Positions 45,013 to 57,079 of a DNA stretch of 64,000 nucleotides are shown piece by piece. A program made the position numbers and the translations under genes. Numbering within the stretch: the first letter of the stretch is position 1; each line of letters begins with the position of its first letter. The stretch is from NCBI GenBank assembly GCA_002917075.1, contig NTMA01000023.1:186001-250000 (forward strand). The letters run 5' to 3'. The notes under the pieces were generated by a model. It did no database searches. It worked only from the letters and a program-made list of their open reading frames with translations, and was not told the DNA's origin. This stretch comes from Hawksworthiomyces lignivorus. Taxonomy: Eukaryota > Ascomycota > Sordariomycetes > Ophiostomatales > Ophiostomataceae.

Positions 45013-47023
45013 CTACATAGAGCTAGGCGCAGAGCTAGACACAGAGCTAGAAGTACGAGGACAGAATTGTCCGTCTGTAATCGTGACGGGGCCTAATAAG
45101 AATCCATAAGCGATCTCCAGACATTCATAGAGACTCTGTCCCTTTGTATTGGCCATGATCTTGCTGTCGTCTAGACAAGGAACTGCAATGCCATGTACAA
45201 ATGGCCCGAGGGCAGTGCGACACTTGTCTGCGGCAGCTGGGACGGCGGAGCCCGTCGCATCCTTAAGGTCGTCGCACTCCGTAGGAAGCACAGTTATGCA
45301 AGTGAAGGGTAGCCGTTGGAGAAGACAATTTGCAATGATGTAGCCCCTGGAATCTTCTGTAACATTGCCTTTCCAGCAGTCTGAGATTGTGTCGGTAACG
45401 TAAGGCTCAATAGCTTCTTCACAAGCCGGGATGACGGGCGTGAGATCCAGCCCATTGGTGGTTTCAAGGGCCTCACATCCTTCGGGAAGCTCGTTGAGGC
45501 AGCACGCTGCAACTGGGGTAGCAGTGATAATGCACATGCTGACAGATGACGCACTAAGAGACGTCGTCGAGCTTGCTTGTGAACTTTGTGTCGTATCTGT
45601 AGACACAACTGTATCGGAAGAGCCAGATGATGTTGTTGTTAATGAGGTCCCGCTTGTTTGTGTCCCTTGCGTCGTCTTTGTGTTAGAAGATGCTGTATTA
45701 GGAGAACTTGATGCAGACGTCGCTGTTCCAGTCGTATCTGTTCCAGTGGAGCCTGTGCTGGTAGGCCCTGTGCTGGTAGAGCCTGTGCCGGTAGGGCTTG
45801 TACTGGTAGGGCTTGTACTGGTAGAGCTTGTGGCTGTAGAGCCTGCTCCAGTAGGGCCTATACCAGTAGAGCTTGTGATTGTAGAACCTGTGCCTGTAGA
45901 ACTTGTGCCTGTAGAACCTGTGCCGGTAGGTATTGTACTGGTAGAGCCTGTTCCAGTAGAGCCTGTGCCCGTAGAGCTTATTCCTGTAGGGCCTGTTCTA
46001 GTCGAGCCTGCCCTGGAAGAGCCTGTGCTGTCAGGGCCTGTGGCTGATAAACCTGTACCGCTAGAGCCTGTACCGGTAGGACCTGTGCCGCTCGATCTTG
46101 TACCGGTAGAACCTGTGGCTGATGAACCTGTGCTGTCAGGACCTATACCAGTAGAGCCTGTCCCACTAGAGCCTGTGCCGCTAGAGCCTGTGCCTGTAGA
46201 ACCTGTGCCTACAGCGCCTGTCCCAGTAGAGCTTGTGTCTGTAGAGCCTGTGTTGGTAGAGCCCATTCCAATGGAACTTGTTCCGGTGGGGCCTGTGCGA
46301 GCAGAGCTAGACGGGATCTTCGTGGATGAGGCCCCACTTGTGTGTGTGCTTTGAGTTTTTGCGGTGCCGGAAGAGCCTGAGACAACGGAGGTAAGGGAGC
46401 TTGCTGCTGACTGAACCCCGCTTGTTTGAGAACTTCGAGTCGTTCCTGTGCCAGAAGAAGTACCTGGGTCAACAGAAGCTCGTGAGCCTGTTATCGACGA
46501 GCCTCTGTTTGTTTCCGGTTGTTTAGTCGTCCCCGCAGACGGGTTTTCGCTTGATTGTATAAGACCTGAGGGTGTACTGGAGTGGTTTGGATCTTGCACA
46601 CTGCTGGTGCTGTGTGATGGGTTCTTTCCCGTCGCCGTTTGGGTAAGGCCGGTGTTAGAGCCGCCGTCCCCACTCCCTCCGCCTGGGCTACTGCTCAGGC
46701 TCAAGTTAGCATCTAAGCCTTGGCTAGGGTATGCAGCTATCTGTATATTCATAGATGACTCACAGGGTAGCAGTTGCAGTGAGAGTGTTTGTGACTTCAA
46801 ATGTCGTTTCAATTATAGTCGGCACATCGGTCACAATGATGAGGGCTCCAGCTATAGAGATGGTAGTTGGTGAACAGACTTGAGCGCTGACAGAGGCTAA
46901 GGTCTTCTGGACAGCCACAATCTCTTGCACGGTAACTGGAACAGGGCACAACTGACCCCGAGCAGCAAGCTCATAACTTGCTACGAGAGACAGAGTAGAA
47001 AATAAAAGTAAAAGAAAAATCAT
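45013..47023 (-). CDS. Secreted Ser/Thr/Gly-repeat protein with Cys-containing C-terminal domain
   Basis: Two exons on the minus strand: 47023-46764 and 46690-45013, encoding 645 aa. A hydrophobic signal peptide (MIFLLLLFSTLSLVAS) is followed by a short ordered part (CPVPVTVQEIVAVQKTLASV). The intron has a canonical GCTAAC branch point. Residues about 110-420 are low-complexity Ser/Thr/Gly, with a core of degenerate tandem units such as STGTG and SSGTG (minisatellite at about 45720-46300), expected to be heavily O-glycosylated. The last 165 residues form a domain with about 13 Cys (CIITATPVAACCLNELPEGC to GQFCPRTSSS). Likely a cell-wall or adhesin-like surface protein. No clear GPI-attachment signal: the tail is polar Ser-rich. 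Family not recognised. Confidence 0.75.
45720..46300 (-). repeat. Degenerate minisatellite coding Gly-Ser-Thr-Gly-Thr units
   Basis: Units of 15 or 18 bp resembling GTAGAGCCTGTGCCG on the plus strand recur about 30 times with point differences. They lie inside the secreted repeat protein gene. The lengths keep the reading frame, so copy-number change would alter protein length only. Confidence 0.85.
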
Positions 47024-48339
47024 AGCTTTCGTGTATAGATAGTGTCGAATTTTGGCTAGCTGCGTGTAAATGGGTTAGTTTTGTGCAAACCAGTGTCTGT
47101 TTGTAACTATTGTAATTTGAGATCCCAAGAGGCATCATCTTTATCTTATATATCCTGTCGAGGAGATGCTCCGTGGCCCTGCTGATTGCCTCCATGCACT
47201 TGCATAACAACAAGGGCTAGGAGAGAGAACGCGAGCACATTCTTTGAAGGAGATATTTGAGCTGAGAAATCGCCTTAACATGGATATACAGTCTTGGCTG
47301 CTACTTTAAGGAGCATCAGGCATTCTTTCGTGTCCGGTAATATAGATGTTCACCAACATACCATTCATTTTTACATCTAGATCATTTGCAAAGGGATTAA
47401 CTATATCTATTTATTTTCAAGACTATTCTCGAGGACTGTGGCAATGTCAATCACAATTATCTAACATGTCAAGCACTGGAATCATTCACACGAGCAACGC
47501 TTTTTCGATAATAATAAACAGACAAGGTGTTGGATGAAAGGTCTCTAAACCGAACATGAAGTAAAAAACCGAGCTTCGGATTTTGATATGCCAGATTACT
47601 GCTAAGGTCCATGACGAGGCGTTAATGAGACCAAGATCGCCCCAAGGGATTCTGCTAACAGTATCTACCGCAAAATGCTTGCCCTGCCATGTAATCCAAG
47701 GGTAGACACTCGAAAAGATAAAGCGCCATTGTTGAAGACTACGAGTTGACAATTGACATAGGGATAATTTACGCAGAAGCGAGACATAATATTCCATACA
47801 AACAAGAGTTAAAGTATATAGTAGATGGCAGAATTTTTTATAATAATATTGGCTTTGATCTTGTAAACAATGGACCTGGCACTCTAACCATGCCGACCGA
47901 GGCATTCCCTTGCGTCTAGGTTAACCCAATAATTTCGCTGATTCGGCATCCAGTATTTTTTCCACAAACCTTTACATATGTAATTCACAGAACCTGTTTT
48001 CTTTCTCGTGAAAGCCTCGTCTTCCTAGATTACTGTCTCTGTTTCAGGAATGTCCCTTCAGCTGTAACATGTGGATAAAGAACAAAAGGGAGCATCGTCG
48101 TATTCGGAAATCAGCGAAGACATCCCTGGCGTCGTGAAGACCAAATATTTAAAGGGTATCTATCCCCCGACGGTCAAGTTGAGATGATATCACTCACCAG
48201 CTTCTTCACTCTCCAACTGAACGGTCCATCTTTAGATTCACTCTCTTAGCATTCGCTCTCTTAGCATTCGCTCTCTTAGCATTCACTCTCTTGCTAATTA
48301 CACGTTATCTACTTTCTGTGCCCAATATTAATATTCAAA
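47024..48339. other. Intergenic region
   Basis: About 1.3 kb between divergent secreted-protein genes. No supported gene; contains a 15-bp tandem repeat at 48241-48285 near the downstream start codon. Confidence 0.45.
48241..48285. repeat. Three tandem copies of a 15-bp unit in a gene leader
   Basis: CTCTCTTAGCATTCG is present at 48241-48255 and 48256-48270, with one copy differing in the last base at 48271-48285, and a partial fourth copy follows. It is 55-100 bp before the start of the small secreted protein, probably in its 5' UTR; CT-rich leaders are common in strongly expressed fungal genes. Confidence 0.85.
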
Positions 48340-48805
48340 ATGAAGGTTTCTGTGCTCATCCTCTCCACCCTTGCCGCCCTGGTCGCTGCCACTCCCATCG
48401 AAGTCAGACAATGTGCTGGCTGCGAGCCCGGCCAAGGGGCCGTTACGGGAGCTGGTTCTGGCAGCAGCAGCAACAACACTAACACCAACGGCAACTCCAA
48501 CGTCAACAATATCAGCGTCGTCAACAGTGGCTCGTCTACCAGCGATGGCGGCAGCGGCAGCAGCGGTAATTCTAGCGGCAGCAGCGGCGGCAGCAGCGAC
48601 GGTGGCAGCACCGGAGGCGGCGACACTGACGGCGAGGGAGAGGTTAAGGGCAGCTGCAAGGCCTGCATCGACTTCTGTACAGGACGCGGCGACGCTATCG
48701 ATGGCTTATGCAAGGCCATTGTCTGCGGCATTGACGTAAGTGTTAAATTCCTTCACGATAGGAGCAAGCTCAAGTTCTAACTTCCTCTAGTGCGTCCTTA
48801 TCTAA
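48340..48805 (+). CDS. Small secreted Gly/Ser/Asn-rich Cys protein
   Basis: Two exons: 48340-48735 and 48791-48805, encoding 136 aa. Signal peptide MKVSVLILSTLAALVAATP. The mature protein starts with a Cys pair (QCAGCEPGQ), followed by a 60-residue Gly/Ser/Asn linker and a C-terminal Cys-rich helix-like part (SCKACIDFCTGRGDAIDGLC, then VCGIDC). The tiny last exon adds CVLI and completes an eighth Cys, which favours the spliced model over reading through to KLKF. Small size, secretion and even Cys number fit an effector-like or surface protein; function unknown. Confidence 0.72.
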
Positions 48806-49226
48806 ATATAAAGTTTACTCGGGATTGTAGCGCAAATCGGCGCAGGCGGAGGAGATAGCTATAGATGTTGTATGGAGTTCTCCTGGTAGCGTGCCATGGA
48901 GTTTAAGCTCGGCCATCTAATAGCGGTAATCAATTATATTTAGATGCAAAAAAATTCACAAACTGTCTTTTGCCCTTTATTATTTATTTAATATATTCTG
49001 CTTAATCACCAGTTTATATATAAGATGTAATCCATTGTTGCGTTCTTGCGTGATGGTTTGCTAACTGCGTAGACTATTATGGCTAGTTTCGTTATCATGT
49101 ACCATTAATTTCCGCAGCCGCATTATTGCGGCACCGACTGCCGTACCATTACAACCAGATCAGCTGTTCCTCAGGGCGTATCAAATAGGGAAAATTCTCC
49201 TGCGACTCCTAGCACTATTACTCTTT

Positions 49227-49529
49227 CTATGCGCCACCCAACAAATCTTCCAGAAGCAAAATAACATCAGTCGGCAGCACATTGCCCAGTGCATTGGCAG
49301 CATTTGCTGCCAATTCGCACCTTTTCTACTTCCCCAGGTTATCCAACGCGCCGTCCAGCAGGGATGCCACATCACTTGGCAAAGCAGAGTCGATGAGGCT
49401 GGTGAGATCCCCAACCAGGTCGCGCTCCTCCGCCTTCACGCCGGTCGCCGGAACATTTCTGGGCAGGCTAGCCGCAGAAGTCACAGCTGCGAGCAACAGC
49501 AAGACTGACCATCTGGCAAGGGGAGCCAT
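49227..49529 (-). pseudogene. Small secreted protein gene with internal TAG stop
   Basis: From the ATG at 49529 (MAPLARWSVLLLLAAVTSAA, a signal peptide) the frame runs 67 codons to a TAG at 49328-49326. It continues in the same frame for 32 more codons to a second TAG at 49229-49227. The part after the first stop (AANAANALGNVLPTDVILLL and EDLLGGA) resembles the part before it (IDSALPSDVASLLDGALDNL), an internal repeat, so it was probably coding. Either the gene ends early by a nonsense change or the short form is the product. An intron of 23 nt that would remove the stop is too short to be credible. No Cys except one after the stop; family unknown. Confidence 0.6.
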
Positions 49530-52232
49530 CTTGGATGAATGAATAATAGCGGTGGAGCGAGATTAAGCGACGAGAGAAACGACGTTCTGAGTTGCAGACG
49601 TTTGTTGAAATGAGAAAAGGTGGCCGGAGGTATAGAATGATAATAATGCGACAAAAAGCGATGCGGTCCTGCCCACTATCGCTATGTTGCAGAAAAGATT
49701 GAGTAGTCAACTAAAAGGAGAGGAAAGCAGGAAAGAAGATTTAAATAAATGGGACCGAGAAAGGTTTTTTTTTCTTTTTAATGGCGAGGTGCAGAAACGA
49801 AAGGTGATGACTGAGAGACTTTCTCTGGAACCGAAAGAAGCATATCTCGTCATTTATACTATCCGGCGATCTACAAAGATCTACGCAGTACTGCGGATCT
49901 TTGAAGATCCGAGCAGGGGAAAGAAGGCTCAGACCTGAAACGCATCCCCTAAAGGGGCGATGGCCGTGTCCCAGGATACGAGGGTTTCTTCGAGTCAAAC
50001 GATATCCCATGAGCCAATATTCCGTGCGAGATGATGTTCGTCGCTGCCCAGGTTTTTTTAATTTTTTATTTTTATTTTTATTTTCTTAAAAAAAAGACGC
50101 CCCAAAGCTCCTGCTCCATACCACATAGAATCTCGTAATGTAACGAACAAGTGGCCACGGAAACAAAACACGAAACAAGAGGAAAGGGGCGGTGCGATGT
50201 CCCCTGTTGGGCACGTGCGGCGCGAGCCGTTTTATCACTGCGAGCTGCGGCTACGTTGTTTGATAAATATTATTGCTTCTAGCGTCGCCCCTGAAGGCCA
50301 CGATGACCTGAGAAGCGAGTGCAATTTATAGCTCGCTTCCGTAATCTCTGGGCAAAAGATCTGTGAGTCTAATAATGTGGCCTGTTCGTGTAGGTTGGGA
50401 AATGAGCTGCTCCCCGGATTGTGCTCGCACTCCATAGACCTAAAGCGAAAGCCGGTGCTAAATTAATGTTTATCTAAATAGAATTAACCTGTTTTTGATG
50501 CTCAGCTAGTGTCGGGCTGTGTTAAGGCTGAGCTAGTCGAGAGAAATACAGACAAGGAGGATCCACCTATCTTGCGACAACAATCACGAACCTTCTTGTT
50601 TTATTAAAAACAAGCATGCGGCGGGAGAGACGAAGCACAGGCTCTGCTCAGCACGGAACCAGGTACATGCAGAAACTATTACTTGGGATATGCCCCAGCC
50701 AGGGGTGCTTGCGAACATAAATTTTCAGGTAACATCTAGTTCCCATATACCTTGAATATGCCGTTTCTGTTATAGAAGTTTTCTCACCAACAGCTCTTGG
50801 GTGACCTACAAAAGACCATGAAGTTCATGAACCAATAAACGAAGTAGGAGCAAAAGGACAAAATATAGATCTAGTCAGATTTAGCAGTCTTCAGAGCACA
50901 TGCCGACAAATCAAGAGATATACCTACTACGCCTAACAAATTTAAAATTCAAAGCCACTTGGCGTCACATTTGACTTTGCCGTGCGATCGCATTGTTGCT
51001 TCTATCGAAGTGCCCTGATGTTGTCTATGCCCATCTCTTCTCCGCAATAACTCCCGAGTTCAGTTGCTCCCGTATGCTACGAAACCATAAGGCGGATAGT
51101 TGTCTTACTGTTATTTCACTTCCTTGCCTAAAAAAAAAAAAAACATCGAAGTACTCTCCCTTGGTGACGTGGCGCCACAAACTGCTGTAAGGGACGTATC
51201 TAGATAACAATAATTATCAACGGGTTTTCTAACTGTACTATAAGACGCGTATTTCATTAGTTCCCCTGACCGAATCTCCTGCGTATTTGTAATAGCGCCA
51301 ACAGCGCAAGGTTAAACCGGCCGCTAAGTCATAGCAACCAACAAATGTACAAAGGGTCTATTTTTAAATTGTGTTCTAATGTGTGATCAAGCATGAGCTA
51401 TATTCTGGGACCAAGTTCGGCATCCTCCCAATACTGCAATTCTAGGGCTTAATTTATTCAACATAGAGATCTGGGAAAAATCGCTAGAGAAGGAAGTTCA
51501 ATGTGTAGAGTATTGCTAGACATCGTCCTACTGCTCGTTTTCGTAACAAAGGTACATCTCTTTCTGCTTGAAGAAAATCATGCATTCTTAAAAGTGTCCA
51601 TTCTCTTACGAAAACACAACAACGAAATTAGAAACATTCTTCCTTGCAACGTTTCTATTTGTTAAAGAGAACAGATGAACATGATTTTGCAAATCAAGAT
51701 ATCGCGCATTTTGCAGTGCGCTTTCGGTAGACTTGTCTAGAAGGCTAGACTTAAGCGAAGGAGGTGGGGCCTTAAGGATTAGGCGTTATAGACTACCGAA
51801 ATGTAACGGTAATCTACAATTGTTCCTTAGATTGACGGTCAGCTCGGTAACACACTAGGAATACGTCCGATCAAAGTGCCATCTCAACGTATTATCGTTG
51901 ACTTGGCCTGGCCTAAGCACTGTGACCTTATATACGCTTTCTAATAAATGCAACCACCTCTCTGGTCCAATTGGGCCACCAGCGGACAGCACGAGCAATG
52001 TTTAAGACAAAACCAGCCAATTTATTATCCGTTCGCATAGAAATAATGTCTTTGGCACATGGAATTCTCGAATATTTATTGCAGCTGCCGAGGCTACGAG
52101 TTCGTTCAGATTCAGTACTGGTGAAGTATAAAGAGCTACGGTAGTTGCCGCGATTGCCTGTCAGATACACCGATCTGACTGCACGGCCTTTTATATCTTT
52201 TGTTTGCACACCGGTTGCCTTCACATCCAAAT
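49530..52232. other. Gene-poor interval
   Basis: About 2.7 kb with no supported gene. Features: an imperfect 28-bp palindrome at 49875-49902, an A/T homopolymer-rich stretch at about 50050-50096, and a run of 14 A at about 51130-51143. No coding domain was recognised on either strand. Confidence 0.45.
49875..49902. repeat. Imperfect palindrome (hairpin-forming)
   Basis: AAAGATC...GATCTTT arms enclose the perfect 12-bp palindrome CGCAGTACTGCG (49884-49895), with a 2-base bulge on the left arm. It lies about 350 bp upstream of the small secreted protein gene on the minus strand. Confidence 0.7.
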
Positions 52233-53636
52233 ATGCTATCTTCCAGTGCTCGGTATCTAGCTATTGCAGCCTTGGCCTGCGTGGTCAGAGTCTGTGATGC
52301 TTTGATACTTGGTCCTGTAGCAACACCCGATGCCAACGGGACTCTTGTCCCGTCTAGCAACGTCACTCTTGACTATGGCGTGAATGGAGAAAGCCTTGTG
52401 ACGGTGTCTCTGGCCATGCGTCGACCAACGGTTAAGCTTGAAGATATTGCAAATATCACAAGTGTCGACTGCAGCGCCAATTCCGTCACAGTTGTCTTCA
52501 GCGAAGAGGCAACTTTTACCGAAGCAGCAGCTCACTGGGTCCGACCTGGTGGTATTGTGTTGGTCACAAATCACCAGGGCGACTGTGACATTGAGCTGGA
52601 GCGCGGCTTCTTCCTGGCAAACTCGGTCAAGGCGACCGATGCAACGCTGACCCTCGTGGCAAGTGCAGTCAAATCACAGGTTAATCAGACATCAGGTAAA
52701 GAAATACAAGAATTGCGCACATTGAATGAGCATGTCTAACTAAGCACGGCAATCACAGAATACGTCGAGGTTACATTCTCCGGCATTCCTAGCACAACTG
52801 CCGCTAACTCTCGTCGTGACATCGTTTGGAGCCCGACGATATTTAATATCTCAGACTCTGTCTCTCTCCCGGCCGCAACAACTCTCTATGAATATGACCC
52901 GTACTTCAAATTAACAGCTGATCATGGTTCTATTTCTAGCCAGGTGACGTTGTCTGGTTATCTCAGGATTTCGGTATTGGAAGCGGAGCTCGAGGAATTA
53001 TACGTAGATTTTGACACGACACTAGCAGTCGACCTCGGCCTGACCGCTGCCGTCGAGGCGGCCTACAACACCACAGCCTCGTACACAGCGCCTGAGCTGA
53101 CATACAGCCTTGTGGATATTCCGGGCATTTTAACACTAGGACCTGCGCTTGAATTTGGCATTGGAGTGGACATCAGTGCGAGTGCCGCCGTTACGGTGAC
53201 GGCGGACGTTGGCGCAAACATCGCCAATGGCAACGTTCATATTGACTTTCACAACGCCTCCGCCACGTCTGCCTCCGGCTGGACGCCTACTTTTCATGCG
53301 TCAGCTAACATATCAGAGAAGGCGGCTGTGTCAGTGGATCCATTTATTGACGTCACTATCGAGTTGGCAGCTAGTATTCTTGGTGGCTTGCTAGACCTTG
53401 GTATCGGCCTCGAGGCGGAGCCTCGATTCAACAACGACTTTACCCTGTCTGCCACGCAAACTTTGGATCCAGGCACTGGCGTGAGCCAGCCTACGGGCAC
53501 GAACTGTGCACAGGGCCTTGAAATCACGTCTGAGTTTGTCTTCACCCTTATTGCTAAAGTCACACAGTTTTGGAGCGATACTATTTACAGCGTGACTGTG
53601 CCAATTGCCCAGGATAAGTGCATTTCGTGGCTTTGA
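52233..53636 (+). CDS. Secreted DUF7029/DUF7223-like protein
   Basis: Two exons: 52233-52695 and 52759-53636, encoding 446 aa. The signal peptide (MLSSSARYLAIAALACVVRVCDA) precedes a beta-rich N-terminal domain with motifs RRPTVKLEDIANITSVDC, VTNHQGDCDIELERGFFL, resembling the fungal domain DUF7029. The second half (VTLSGYLRISVLEAELEELY, LTYSLVDIPGILTLGPALEF, IGLEAEPRF) alternates hydrophobic and polar residues like DUF7223. Such two-domain secreted proteins are common in ascomycetes and of unknown role. The intron has a TCTAACTAA branch point. Several N-glycosylation sites occur. Domain names are given from memory of the families and are moderately certain. Confidence 0.78.
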
Positions 53637-54794
53637 GAATAAAGCCTTGTAACACTCAATAACAGTTGGGTGTTCACATATAGTTGCAGGAAGCAAAATA
53701 TATAAAACTGATCGTGCCTAGCTATGAGGTACAACATTTTCTCTCCTTGATTTATGCATTGCCAATGGTCTCTCACAGACCAGTACTAAATTTTGAATGC
53801 TCAATTGCGCACGGGCTAACTTGATGCAATAATCTCGAGCATGAAACCAACAGCGGACAAAAGTTAGCCAAGAACAGTAAATAGTACCCAGTAGCCTAGA
53901 AATAATTATGATATACCTCTGTTTATTCGCCGACAATACCTAGCCTCTGATATTTTCAATGGAGATAACAGCCCATTATTCCACACTAAAATGCTCACCG
54001 AAAATTTTCTCTTCAAGACGTACACCTGTGCAGTCCCTGCTCTAGCCTACTTAGAGGGTGTGCTTTCATATTGAGAGCGAGACTGGCTGGCCTCTCGACT
54101 CTACCTAACAACCGAGACCACCACAACTCAACCGAACTGCCCAGCGCAGCCTTAAAAAAGTTGATCTGGGGTTTGCTTAGCCGCCCTGCTTCTGGGAGTG
54201 CATGAAGGCGCCTCCCTTGCTACGTAGTTGGCCGAGTTAGGTGATGAGACTGCAGTAGCCTTGGGGCCGGGTCGGCCTCTAGCGTTAGGCCAGAGGCCTT
54301 TTTCGGTTCTCAACCAATTCGCAACCAATTGACATCGTTTTCGTTCTCACGAATAGCCTCACTCTGATCGGAAGCCGTATCTGCTCGGAAAGTGTGTATT
54401 CAGGTGCCTGCCTATTCTATCTACCTAGTGAAAGGAGCAAGAAGTCTGTCTCCCTATTTGTATGGCCACAGAGCGGTGAGAGGTGGCAGAATAGCTTCAG
54501 ACAGCAAAATCCTCCCTTGCACTGCGCAGGGGTTCCCGACGCCTACGACTCAATATACTATTGTGACACAGTCAGTGTTTTATGTAAACTAATGGACTGG
54601 TGTTTTCGTGGCAGCTTGCACTGCACATCCTTTGAGGGGTAGTGCGGGGTGCTACAAGGCTTTACGTACATTACATGAAGCCTCGTTTTAAAAATTAAAC
54701 TGCCAGAGAGGTGGGTTCGGAATTTTAATTCAATGTCCTGTTGATAAATAACAACGACCGTGAGACTCATTTCGGGCAAAAACAATAATGCCAA
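53637..54794. other. Intergenic region
   Basis: About 1.15 kb; no supported gene. Short ORFs at 54392-54642 have no recognisable feature. Confidence 0.5.
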
Positions 54795-57079
54795 ATGGCA
54801 GCAAATCTATGTTCGACTTGCAATGGAATATTCAACGGGGCTCTGCGCTTATCGAGACGCTATGTGCACCACGTAAATATGGATGCGCTCGCAGTTGCAG
54901 CTAAACAGGGTTGTTACATATGCCGCAACCTTGTGAACAAAGGGAAATTTGAGAAATTAGACCCAAAACTATTCCAGTTGCAGTGGTGGATAGTTACCAG
55001 TAGCATAAATATGGCAAACTCATACATGCTGACTGTCACAACTATCGATCAGTCGGACACTGAAGCACATGGGAGTGATAACAACAACAATATCTCCTTG
55101 CCCGTCTCCCTACTAGAAGAAGTCGATATTTCCGAACTATCCCCAAGCTATGACCAGTGCATTATCCTGCCACAACCGGGAAGTAGTGCAGCTGACATTG
55201 GAGAACCACTCGGCTGTGAATTTTTCGTCTTGTCTGCGAGAGGTAAGGGATCAACTCATCTTCACATATCACCTACAGGCTACGGCCTGACCCTAGCTAA
55301 CGCCATCACTGATAAGACATCCAACTGGGTATTGAAGACCGACAACTTTTGCCCCCCAGACTAGACAGCGGCCCTTTTTTAGACTTAGCCCGTGGGTGGC
55401 TCGGGAAGTGTGAAAACCACCATTCCGGGTGCAGGGCAGTGAGACCAGGCTTTTACCCAACAAGACTGGTTGAAATCATGAGCAACGACAGAGCTCGCGT
55501 GGTTCTGAGAGAAGATGGCCCCCTGCATGGACCGTACGCCTCCGTCTCCCATTGCTGGGGAACGGCGCCAACTCTGAAGCTTCTGCTCTCCAACATGCAG
55601 CAACTCATGACATGCATTGACATTGGAAACCTCCCCACAAGCTACAAAGAGGCCATTGCCGTGTGCTTCCACCTTGGCTTCCGCTACTTATGGATTGACT
55701 CACTGTGTATCGTCCAAGATTCTCGTGAAGACTGGGAGCGCGAAGCTGTCGCAATGAAGGACGTATACCAGAATTCCGAGCTGAACATCGCGTTGGCAGC
55801 TGCTGCTGAGAGCTCAGAGTCCAGCTTTGAGTCCCGCGGCGCGTCGCTCATCCGGCCGATGCAAGTCAGTACGGACAGGGGAACAACGACTGATGGCGCC
55901 GGTGATAATCCAGAAACATTCATTCTCTACGCTCGCTCTGCGTACAGAGACGAAATCACGACATGTCCACTGCGAACTCGTGCATGGGTGGTCCAGGAGC
56001 TGTTCTTGACCCGGCGCACGCTGTACCTCACAAGCAGCCAGCTATGGTGGCAATGCCGCGAGCTCGATGCCAGTGAGGCATTCCCAAACAGTATCCCGCC
56101 TGCGCTCGTGGACTATGAAGAAAGGTACCGCCCCAGCAGCATGCTACAAAGCGAGATGGCGGACTTCCACACGCGATGGCAGCTGCTAGTTGAGACGTAC
56201 TCCCTGTGCCGCCTGACCTTTGCTAGAGACCGCTTGATCGCGTTTGCTGGCATGGTGCAAGCCTTTCAGGAACGCTTTCCGCCGGGTGAGGCGTATCTGG
56301 CCGGACTGTGGCGCTCGCATCTACCACGGAGTCTGGCATGGAGCTCCCTCAAGTACCCCTCCACGACTCGGCCGCTGGTCTACAGAGCACCATCTTGGTC
56401 CTGGACATCTGTCGAAGGGGGAATTTTCTTTCAGACGAAGCTCAAGCACATGTTCGGACTAGATATCCAAGATCAGGTCACGGTGTTGGATGTGGCAGTT
56501 CACGCTAACCCAGGCGACAAGTCGGGCCGCGTTAATGGAGGATATATTCGCATCAAGGGGCGGCTTACCAGAGTCGGCGCACTAAATGGCTGTATATCGG
56601 TTCCAAGCGCGGATGGGACGTGGAACTACATCCCGGACTTAGAAGGACACCAGCGGCTTTTGGATTGGAAGGAGAGACAGAAGAGCAACCCCAATGGTCC
56701 GCGCCGCCGCCACCCACAAATACCTTCTCGGGGTTATACTCGATTCACATTTGACGAGTACGTAGCCGATGGTACACCCATCATTTCATTTATGGACAAC
56801 ATAAAAGCCATGACTAGATCTAACGGCCTCATGGACACAAGCCATGCTCGTGCTGTGTACCGCTGCAATGCAGCCATTCCAAGTGGCATGAGCCTACATT
56901 CGCTGCCGCTCATGTCATGGTACAACGGTATTGGATATCTCTTTGGTCTGGTTTTGTGTCGGCTAACAGAGTGGCCGGCACATGTTTACCAGAGAATTGG
57001 CAGTTTCGAGGCCGTTGGAGAACCTGCTTTGGATAAGCTGCTTTATAGCTGCGAGGAAGTGGATATAACAATCCTTTAA
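54795..57079 (+). CDS. HET (heterokaryon incompatibility) domain protein
   Basis: Two exons: 54795-55242 and 55317-57079, encoding 736 aa. The N-terminal Cys motifs CSTCNGIF and GCYICRNL are typical of the lead-in of this family. The HET domain starts at about residue 223 with YASVSHCWGTAP, continues with LPTSYKEAIAVCFHLGFRYL, WIDSLCIVQDSREDWEREA and VYQNSELNIALAAA; R-T-R-AWVVQELFLTRRTLY follows, and the C-terminus has APSWSWTSVEG. HET domains trigger regulated cell death after non-self recognition. Without splicing, two ORFs in different frames appear; the 74-nt intron (donor GTAAGG, branch GCTAACG, acceptor AAG) joins them exactly, giving LSARDIQLGIEDRQL. No NACHT or other partner domain is present. 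Confidence 0.93.

Noticed and set aside
45431..46354. 307-codon plus-strand ORF rich in Val-Pro-Glu
   Set aside because: It is the complement of the minisatellite in the secreted repeat protein; open only because the repeat unit lacks stops in that frame. No start context or domain.
50040..50100. A/T-rich homopolymer stretch as a possible retroelement poly-A tail
   Set aside because: No upstream reverse transcriptase or target-site duplication was found; similar runs are common throughout the window.
55243..55364. Apparent frameshift in the HET gene at a run of six C (55350-55355)
   Set aside because: Two ORFs in different frames meet here and one added C would join them, but a 74-nt intron with donor GTAAGG at 55243, branch point GCTAACG and acceptor before 55317 joins them in frame. 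No frameshift is needed.
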